Below are positions 1 to 7,200 of a stretch of 50,498 nucleotides of DNA, one piece after another; the stretch's first letter is position 1; the number at the start of each line of letters is the position of its first letter. The position numbers were made by a program, and so were the translations under genes. The notes below the pieces were generated by a model. It saw only the letters and a list, made by a program, of their open reading frames with translations, did no database searches and was not told where the DNA came from. Source of the stretch: Deltaproteobacteria bacterium (lineage in GTDB: Bacteria; Desulfobacterota; Binatia; UTPRO1); NCBI GenBank assembly GCA_020848745.1, contig JADLHM010000030.1, forward strand, positions 1-50,498, written 5' to 3'.

Positions 1-569
1 AACGCACGCTCAAGTCTGGACTCACGATCGGGATGCTGGTGGCAGCGCTCGCCATGACCGGCGGCTGTGGCGACAACGACAACAGCGACAACGGCAACGA
101 CAACGGCGGTCCCGGGCCGGTGCGCACCGCGACGCCTGGTCCGGTGGCCACGCCGACCACCATCGCCGCCACCGCGACGCCGGTAACCGCGCCGACGGCC
201 ACGCCGGGCGAAACCACCACGCAGACCGTCGATTTCGACTTCACCGCCGCCAACGGCATCCAGGCCTTCCAGGTGCGGGTGGCGTACCCGACCGCGAAGG
301 GCAGCTTCACGGGCGAGGCGGATCAGGTCGCCTGCACGGTGACTGGCGGCGGCGGCATCTTCACCAAGAACGACAACGACGCGGCCGGTACGCTCACCCT
401 GAGCGTCGCCAACACGTCGAACCTGACGTTCCCGGTCAACGTCGAGTGCAGCTTCGACGCGACGTCGGCGATCACGTCGGACGACCTCACCGTGACGGTG
501 CAGGAGGTCACGCAGGACAACGGCCCGGGCAACATCGCCGACCTGACGGTCACCACGACCGTTTCGTAG
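1..569 (+). CDS. Lipoprotein with cohesin-like domain (5' end outside window)
   Basis: The reading frame is open from the first bases of the window and reads RTLKSGLTIG ahead of the first internal ATG at 33. The true start is therefore probably just outside, giving a normal positively charged, hydrophobic signal peptide that ends in the lipobox MTGGC. After the lipidated Cys there is an Asn/Asp/Gly-rich stretch and a Thr/Pro linker (about residues 40-70 of the visible part), typical of a surface tether. The remaining ~110 residues are an all-beta domain: FQVRVAYP near its start, two Cys, and alternating hydrophobic strands ending VTVQEVTQ. This resembles cohesin-type folds that bind dockerins. 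The cohesin assignment is my inference from pattern. Two other proteins here carry dockerin-like repeats. An extracellular calcium-dependent binding role is plausible but unproven. Confidence 0.7.
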   Translation, partial: RTLKSGLTIGMLVAALAMTGGCGDNDNSDNGNDNGGPGPVRTATPGPVATPTTIAATATPVTAPTATPGETTTQTVDFDFTAANGIQAFQVRVAYPTAKGSFTGEADQVACTVTGGGGIFTKNDNDAAGTLTLSVANTSNLTFPVNVECSFDATSAITSDDLTVTVQEVTQDNGPGNIADLTVTTTVS

Positions 570-597
570 GCGGCGACACCGGACGCACGAACACCCG

Positions 598-634
598 AAG
601 GGCGGCGTGAGCGATCACGCCGCCCTTCTTTTTT
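598..634 (+). terminator. Rho-independent terminator of the lipoprotein gene
   Basis: A 13-bp perfect stem (598-610 with 615-627) closes a GCGA tetraloop and is followed by CTTTTTT. It lies 29 bp after the TAG stop. There is no A-tract on its 5' side, so it should act only on plus-strand transcripts. Confidence 0.92.
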
Positions 635-702
635 GTCGCCGCGACCCCGGCTGCGGCCGGAACGGGCCCCGAACGACGGCGCGACCGGTCGCGCGGCCCG
701 GC

Positions 703-1602
703 TCAGCGCGCCGTCAGCTTGCCCGTCGCGAGGTTCAGGTCGAACACGAAGACGAAGATCACGCTGCCGCCCGACCGCAGGCCGACGATCTTCGCGAAGC
801 CGGGATCGTCGTCGCCGGTCGCGGGATTGCGGCCCGGAAACGACACCTGCACCCGCTCGAACGCCCCGGAGAAGAACGCGCCGCCGACCTCCACCTGCCC
901 GGACGCGCGCCCGCCGCTGGCACTCTCGTCGAGCGCGAGCGCGTCGTAGTCGAACTCGAAGACCGGCGACGACCCCTGGGTGCCGGACGCGGTTCCGCTG
1001 AGGGCGCGGCCGGCGGCGGTATCACTCGGCGTGAGCGTGCCGGTGAGCGAGAAGAGCCGGTCCTCGGAGAGATCGCGACACTCGAGGCCCGGCGCGAACG
1101 TACCGTCACCGAAGGCGGCGCCGCCGGAGCAGATCGTGCTCCGCACGCGACAGCCCTCGTACACGACGCCGCCCGCCTCCGGCGCCATCGTCCCGCCGTT
1201 CGGACACGGGACCGTCGCCGCTGCGGCGGCCCCGCCGCCCGCCGCGTCGAGGCCGAGCGCCACGAGGCGCGTCACCTGCGCCGACTTCTGGAGCGCCCCG
1301 AAGACCTGCGTCTCCTGCGCGTTCAACCGCGAGCAACGCAGCTGGACGTCGAGGCCCGCCGCGGTACGGAGCACGTTGACGCCGTCGGTGACCGTGATGC
1401 CGCCGCTGCCGTCGACGTCGCACTCGACCGGGGGACAGGGGGCGTCGATCCCGGCGGCGGCCCGCAGCACCTGCACACCGTCGCTCACCGAAACGTCGCC
1501 GCCGCCGTCCGCGTCGCCGCACGTCTCGGCGCGGACCGGTGAGTCGAGCGTCGCGCCCAAGATCGCCGCCGCCACGACGGCCTGCGCGACCCGTACCCAC
1601 AT
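703..1602 (-). CDS. Secreted protein with N-terminal dockerin-like repeats
   Basis: This 299-aa product begins with a clear signal peptide (MWVRVAQAVVAAAILG...SPVRA). Directly after it are two tandem calcium-loop repeats, DADGGGDVSVSD and DVDGSGGITVTD, each followed by GVQVLRAAAG or GVNVLRTAAG. They match the dockerin loop Dx[DN]x[DS]Gxxxxx[D] and are separated by a Cys-containing linker. The remaining ~210 residues (CRDLSEDRLFSLTG..., FEFDYDALALDES...) look like an extracellular beta-rich domain that I do not recognise. It starts 17 bp after the stop of the barrel gene on the same strand, so the two are probably co-transcribed. The dockerin-like module is N-terminal here and C-terminal in the protease at 10419-11345. 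Confidence 0.85.
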   Translation of the reverse strand: MWVRVAQAVVAAAILGATLDSPVRAETCGDADGGGDVSVSDGVQVLRAAAGIDAPCPPVECDVDGSGGITVTDGVNVLRTAAGLDVQLRCSRLNAQETQVFGALQKSAQVTRLVALGLDAAGGGAAAAATVPCPNGGTMAPEAGGVVYEGCRVRSTICSGGAAFGDGTFAPGLECRDLSEDRLFSLTGTLTPSDTAAGRALSGTASGTQGSSPVFEFDYDALALDESASGGRASGQVEVGGAFFSGAFERVQVSFPGRNPATGDDDPGFAKIVGLRSGGSVIFVFVFDLNLATGKLTAR

Positions 1603-1619
1603 GTCGCGACCCTACTCCA

Positions 1620-3017
1620 TCAGAACGTCATCTCGAAGCCCACCGTCGGAACGAAATCGGCGCGGAGGCCGTCCTGGTTCAACGGAACCAGGAAGTTCAC
1701 GAAGAGAATCCCGAACTCCCCGACGCCGAGACGCGTCCCGACCGCGAGATCGAGGATGTCGTTGCGCTTGATGTCGACGAAGATCGGGCGTCCCTTGAAG
1801 TTGTCGTCCTCGTTCACCGGGTCGCCGTTCTCGTCGAGGCCGTCGATCTCGCTCCTCGGCTGCGTGAGCGTCGGCTCGCCGCCGATCGTCCGGACCGCCG
1901 GGAGCCGTCCCGTATTCGGGATCCGGCTCTGGGGGCCGAACTCGCTCCGGCCGATGAAGTCCACCGTCAGCGCCATCCAGTTCGTCGCCTGCGCCGTGAG
2001 GCCCACCGCGTAGCGCGCGTCGCTGCGGTCGACCGTGTTGATGTTGAACAGCACCCCGGCCTGGGTGTGGACCTCGAGGAAGTCGAGCACGTCCTTCGAC
2101 GCCACGAGCGACGTCTGCAGGCGAGTGTCGCCCGTGCCTTGAAAGTTCTTCTTCTTTCCGGTCGGCAGCGACAGGTCGAGCAGAACCGCCATGTTGAAGG
2201 GTCGACGCAGCGGCGCGTACTTGGCGCGGAGGTGGATGTCGCCGATGCCGAGCTTGTCGTCCCGATCGGCCGAAGGATCGGTCACCGTGAACGATCCCGG
2301 AACGCCGTCCACCACCGCCGCGTGATCGCCGATGTCGGCACCGAAAAGCGCGTCGCAATCGGCGGACACGCCGAGACAGCGCGGATCCGGCAGGGTCTCG
2401 ACGAGCGAGCTACGGGCATACGTGTAGAGCACGGGAATGTCGATGTTCACGTCGAGGTTGTCGAGCACGCCGTAGGTGAAGCTGAAATCCCAGAGCTGGG
2501 TCTCGAGCTCGAGGTCCAGGCGGAGTTGATCCCCGATCAGCGCTTCCTGCGTGCCGTTGCCGTCGAGGTCCGCTTGCCGAGACGGCCCGAAGAACTCGAT
2601 GTCGCCGGTCTCCGGGACGCGCGCGACCTCGGCCTGGCTCATCAGCTTGTCGATGTCCTTGCCATTGAAGGACTGGAACCGGATGTAGCTGTACGAAGCG
2701 CTGAGGTTGAACTTGTTGCGCCCGAGCGTCACGGCGCGCTCGGTGAAGAGCGGGCCGAAGGTCTTCGCGGAGCGCTCCAGCACCTCGAGCTCCGGATTCC
2801 ACTCGTAGGTGTAGCCGGCGGACGTCGAGAGCGTCGGAATCTGATTCGCGACCTGGGTCGAGATGGCCGTCGACAGCGGATTGATGGCGGCTTCGAGGAA
2901 CGTTCCGCGCACCGACGGTGGAACGAGGGCACGTTGCAGGGTCCGGGCGGCCGCGGACGTCGTCGATCCCACCATCCCCACCACCGCAAACGCCGCCACC
3001 GAGAACGCAAACCGCAT
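1620..3017 (-). CDS. Outer-membrane beta-barrel protein (MetA-pathway/transporter-like)
   Basis: A 465-aa exported protein. I chose the ATG at 3017 because it follows GGAGGGGG and opens a signal peptide (MRFAFSVAAFAVVGMVGS). The frame stays open far upstream, but that part is Arg-rich without coding character. From about residue 60 onward there are repeated amphipathic strands (KFNLSASYSYIRF, FSFTYGVLDNLDVNIDIPVLY, GIGDIHLRAKYAP, MAVLLDLSLPTGKK, THTQAGVLFNIN-type segments), and it ends in Phe (VGFEMTF), the C-terminal residue usual for outer-membrane barrels. This resembles the putative outer-membrane family annotated as the MetA pathway of phenol degradation; the substrate is unknown. It is followed by the dockerin-like gene in the same direction. 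Confidence 0.82.
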   Translation of the reverse strand: MRFAFSVAAFAVVGMVGSTTSAAARTLQRALVPPSVRGTFLEAAINPLSTAISTQVANQIPTLSTSAGYTYEWNPELEVLERSAKTFGPLFTERAVTLGRNKFNLSASYSYIRFQSFNGKDIDKLMSQAEVARVPETGDIEFFGPSRQADLDGNGTQEALIGDQLRLDLELETQLWDFSFTYGVLDNLDVNIDIPVLYTYARSSLVETLPDPRCLGVSADCDALFGADIGDHAAVVDGVPGSFTVTDPSADRDDKLGIGDIHLRAKYAPLRRPFNMAVLLDLSLPTGKKKNFQGTGDTRLQTSLVASKDVLDFLEVHTQAGVLFNINTVDRSDARYAVGLTAQATNWMALTVDFIGRSEFGPQSRIPNTGRLPAVRTIGGEPTLTQPRSEIDGLDENGDPVNEDDNFKGRPIFVDIKRNDILDLAVGTRLGVGEFGILFVNFLVPLNQDGLRADFVPTVGFEMTF

Positions 3018-3533
3018 GATCCACCCCCTCCGCTGTGCGACAGAGCCGCGATCAGCGATCTTTCTAGGCCCGTGCGGCGATACCAAAGCTGAAAGCGCGA
3101 GGTCAAGCGAGCGGGAACGCGAGCGGGAACGCGGGGGAAGACGCTCGCGGCGACGCGCGCGCACATCTCGGCGGCGCCGTCGAGATCGGCGCGGCTGAAG
3201 CCGTCGCGATCGGGACGGACCGGCGCGTCGATGAGCGGCGGGCTCCGCGCGCCGGGCTCCCGGCTCGCACGCGCCATCGCCCGCCACCGCGGCCGCGAAG
3301 ATCGGCACCGGCATGCGCTCGATCGTCACGCCGCCGCGGCACTGCCCGAAGAGCCCGCTCCTGGCGAGAAAGGCGCAGAGGTCTCCCCTGGGACGCTCGC
3401 GCGTACGGCGCGAGCCGCAGCGATCCCCCGCTCCGACGGTCAAGGCGCGTGTCGTGGCGCATGTGCCATGCGTTCCGGAGCCGTTCCGCGGTTGTAAACC
3501 CTCGGCTTTCCTTGCTACCTTCGTCGACGCTGC
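3018..3533. other. Intergenic region with possible decayed coding remnants
   Basis: These 516 bp separate the divergent barrel gene and the phosphatase operon. Short stretches on the minus strand read like protein (for example LCAFLARSGLFGQCRGG near 3370 and DGFSRADLDGAAEMCARVA near 3190). They lie in different frames with no start or ribosome site, so at most this is a degraded gene. A 12-bp tandem duplication (GAGCGGGAACGC twice) lies at 3109-3132. No confident gene is seen. Confidence 0.35.
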
Positions 3534-4280
3534 ATGAAGATCAGGGGGGCAGCGCGCACGGATCCGGGTCGGGTGCGCCGCGAGAATCAGGACAACTTCG
3601 GGCTCGCCACGGACCTCGGCCTCGGTTTCGTCGCCGACGGCATGGGCGGTCATGCCGGCGGCAGGCGAGCCAGCGAAGAAGCGGCGCGGGTGATCACGGA
3701 ATCGCTCGCCGCGGGCGCGCCCGGCGGCATGGACGGAGGCGTGCGCCTCCGCCGGGCGATCGAGGAAGCGAACCGGCGGGTGTGGACGGTGCCGCAGTTC
3801 GAGCCCGCGCTGCACGGCCTCGGCACGACGGTCGCGGCGGTGCTCATCGAGGGCGACGTCGGTCACATCGCGCACGTCGGCGACTCGCGCGTCTACGGCA
3901 TCCGCGACGGCACCATCGAGGCCCTGACCCGCGACCACTCCTATTTGAACGACCTCGCCGCCCGCGGCGTCGAGCTCACCGACCCCGCGCTGCGCGCGCG
4001 CTACGAGAGCGTGCTCACGCGCGCGATCGGCGTCGCCCCGACGGTCGACGTCGAAGTGGCCGCGCGGCCGGTCGCGCCCGGGGACACGTTCCTCCTCTGC
4101 TCCGACGGCGTCTACCGCGTGCTCTCCTCCGAGCAGCTCGCGATCATCGTAGAGGAAGGCGGCGAGGATCTCGACCGCATCTGCGCCACCATCATCACGC
4201 GCGCGAACGACGGCGGCGGGCCGGACAACTCCACCGTCGTCGTGTTGCGCATCGACGCCGACGACGCGGGCGCCCCGTGA
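3534..4280 (+). CDS. PP2C-family (Stp1-type) Ser/Thr protein phosphatase
   Basis: A 248-aa soluble protein covering one complete bacterial PP2C catalytic domain. Metal-binding motifs are visible in order: RRENQDN near residue 20, VADGMGGHAGG near 35-45, HVGDSRVYGIRDG near 115, LLCSDGVYRVL near 190 and GPDNSTVVVLRI near the end. Such enzymes dephosphorylate Ser/Thr kinases of the PknB type and their substrates using Mn/Mg. The stop codon overlaps the GTG start of the kinase gene by 4 bp, so phosphatase and kinase should be translationally coupled as a signalling pair. No Shine-Dalgarno is evident before the ATG and only a weak promoter-like stretch lies upstream, so the 5' leader may be very short. 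Confidence 0.95.
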   Translation: MKIRGAARTDPGRVRRENQDNFGLATDLGLGFVADGMGGHAGGRRASEEAARVITESLAAGAPGGMDGGVRLRRAIEEANRRVWTVPQFEPALHGLGTTVAAVLIEGDVGHIAHVGDSRVYGIRDGTIEALTRDHSYLNDLAARGVELTDPALRARYESVLTRAIGVAPTVDVEVAARPVAPGDTFLLCSDGVYRVLSSEQLAIIVEEGGEDLDRICATIITRANDGGGPDNSTVVVLRIDADDAGAP

Positions 4281-7200
4281 AGATCTCCGCGCGCTACGAG
4301 GTGCTCGGCCTGCTCGGCCAAGGCGGCATGGGCGTGGTGTATCACGTCCGCGACACGACCCGCGGCCGCGAGAACGCGCTCAAGACCCTCGCGCCCGGGC
4401 GCTCGGAGGACATCGTCGAGCGCTTCCTGACCGAAGCGCAGCTGATGTTCCGCCTGGAGCACGACAACATCGTCCGCGTCTACGATTTCGGGAAGGACGG
4501 CGAGACCTACTTCCTCACGATGGAGCTCATCCGCGGGAAGAACCTGCGGCAGCTGCTGAACGCGCGGCAGAACAAGGGCTTCCCGCTCGCGGAAGTGATC
4601 CGCATGGGCATCCAGGCGGCCGACGCGTTGAACTACGCGCACAGCCAGAAGCCCGAAGCCGTCGTCCATCGCGACATCAAGCCGGTCAACATCATGATCG
4701 AGGAGGAGACCGGCCGCGTCGTCGTCACGGACTTCGGCATCGCGAAGCTCATGGCCGACGCCGGCGGCGGCGAGACCCAGATCGGGAACGCCCCGACGCA
4801 CACGGTGTTCGCCGGCACCGTCCCCTACTCCGCGCCCGAGCAGTTCCTCGCCGCCGGCGGCGGACGCCGCCTCGACGCGCGCGTCGACATCTACGCGCTC
4901 GGCATCGTCCTCTACGAGATCTACACCGGCCGCCACTTCTTCGCAGGGCTCTCCGCCGAGGAGGTCGAGCAGCACCACCGTTCGATCGAGAGCGGCGCGT
5001 GTCCGGTCACGCGGGCCCATGCCTGCGACCACAAGATCACCAACCTCCCCGACACGCCGCCCGCCGTCATCCGGGTCCTCGAGAAGGCGATCGCCCGCGA
5101 TCGCCACGAGCGCTACAAGACCGCCGCCGAGCTGCTCGCCGACCTCCAGGCCTGCGCGGCGGTCGAATCGGTCCAGGCCGTCGTCACGGCGCGCGAGGCC
5201 GCCGAAGCCGCCGGCGCTCTCGACGCCTCTCCCACCGACTTCCGGCGCGGCGGCGAGCTCGAGCAGGAGGCCAAGGCGGCCCAGGAGCGCGGCGACCACG
5301 CGAAAGCCGGCGAGCTCTACCGGAACGCCCTCCAGGCCTACGGCGTCGCGTCGTCCCAGGCGAACGAGCGTCGCGCGCAACGAGCCGCGCAGCAGGCCAA
5401 GACCGCCATGCAGATCGTCGCGCAGGAGGCGACCGAACGCGACATCGCGGCGCTCGCCCCCGACGCGATGAAGCAGGCGGCGCAGCTCGTAGCGGCAGCC
5501 GAGGCGAGCGCGGCGCAGGGGCAGCACGAACAGGCGACCGCGCAGTTCCGCCAGGCCGAGGAAGCCTTCCGCGCCGCCCTCGCCACGGCGCGACAGGCGA
5601 GCGCCCGCAAGGCGATCGAAGACGAGATGCCGGCGCTGCGCGCCGCGCGCGAAGCGGCCGAGCAGGCGGATGCCGCGACGCTTGCCGCCGACGCGTTCGC
5701 GGCGGCCGTCCGCGAACAGCTCCGTCTCGAAGAGGCGCTCGCCGCGGGCGAGCTCACGCGCGTCCGCGAGCTCCTGCCGAAGGTCCGCGATGGATTCGCG
5801 AGCGCCGGCGAGGAAGCGAACCGCCGCCTCCATCAGAGCGTCGACGAGGCGCGCGCCGCCATGCGCGCCGCCGCCGCCGAAGCGGGCGCCGCGGGCGCGG
5901 CGAAGAGCGCGAAGGCGGCGTGCATCGAGGCGGAAGCCCTCGCGGGCGCGGCGGAGAAGCTGGTCGAGCGGGGACAGCTCGAGCTCGCCGTCGCGCAGCT
6001 CGGACGAGCGACCGACGCCTATCGCGCGGCGACGGCCGCGGCCGTCCGCGCCGGCGAGCGCGAGATCCTCGCAGGGGAGATCCCCGCCGTCCAGGCGGCG
6101 CGCGCGCAAGCCGAGAGCGCGGGCGCCGCGACGCTCGCCGCCGACGTCTTCGGCGCGGCAGCGCGCGCGCAGACCGAGCTCGAGGCGGCGCTCGCCGCCG
6201 GCGAGCTGACACGCGTCCGTACGCTGCTACCGACGGTCGGCGAGGGCTTCGCGGCGGCGCAGCAGTCGGCGATCGCCGCTCGAGCGAGCCGCGCCGCGGT
6301 CGAGGCGCGCGCGACGATGGCCGCCGCGCGCGACGGCGCGCTCGCCGCGCGCGCGGAGCAGCTCGTCCCCGACGCGCTCACGAAGGCGCGTGCGCGCGAG
6401 GGCGACGCCGGCGCCGCGGAAGAGAAGCAGCAATGGGAGCGCGCCGCGCAGCTCTATCGCGACGCCGCGAAGGCGTTCGAGGAGGTCCGCGCCGCGGCCC
6501 TGCGGCGCGCCGAGGAAGAGCGGCTCGCGGCCGGCCGCGTCGAGGCGCGGAACGCCATGGAAGCGGCACGCGCGCGCGCGAAGAACGCGGGCGCCCGGCA
6601 ACACGCGACCGCGCTCCTCGAGGAAGCGGACGCCCTCGCGAAGCAGGCCGGCGACGCCGCGAACGACGCCGCCGGCATGGAGGCGGCGGCCGGCGACTAC
6701 GCGCGCGCGACGGAACGCTATGACGCGGCGACCACCGCGGCCGAGCGGGTCGTCCGCCGGCAAGAGCTGCAGGAGACGCTCGCCGCCGTCGAAGAGGCGA
6801 AGCGCCAGGCGCTCGATGCGGGCGCCGGACAGAATCCCGAGTTCGCCGCGGCCGCCGACGAGCTCGCCGCCGCCGAGCGGGCCCTCGCCGCCGACGAGCT
6901 GAGCCTGGTCGTGAGCTCCGCCGCGGCCGCCCGCGACCGTTTCTCCGCCGCGAAGAGCGCGGTCGAGCGCGCCAAGACGGAAGCCGCCGCGGACGCGGCG
7001 CTCGCCGACGTGGCGGCGGCCTCCGCCGAGGCGCGCGAGGCCGGCGCCGAGTCGGCGGCGGCGATGACGTGGGCCCGCGCGCTCGAACGACAGAAGGAGG
7101 CCCTCGCGCGCCGCCACGACGGCGACTGCGACGGCGTCCTGCCCCTCGCCGCGGAATCCGAGCAGGGCTTCGACGCCGCGCTCGACGAGACCGTGGGCGC

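Noticed and set aside
3109-3132. 12-bp tandem repeat GAGCGGGAACGC
   Set aside because: Only two units and no gene or structure attached; likely simple replication slippage.
3018-3938. N-terminal extension of the barrel protein
   Set aside because: Upstream codons are Arg-rich without protein-like pattern; a signal peptide and strong ribosome site begin at 3017.
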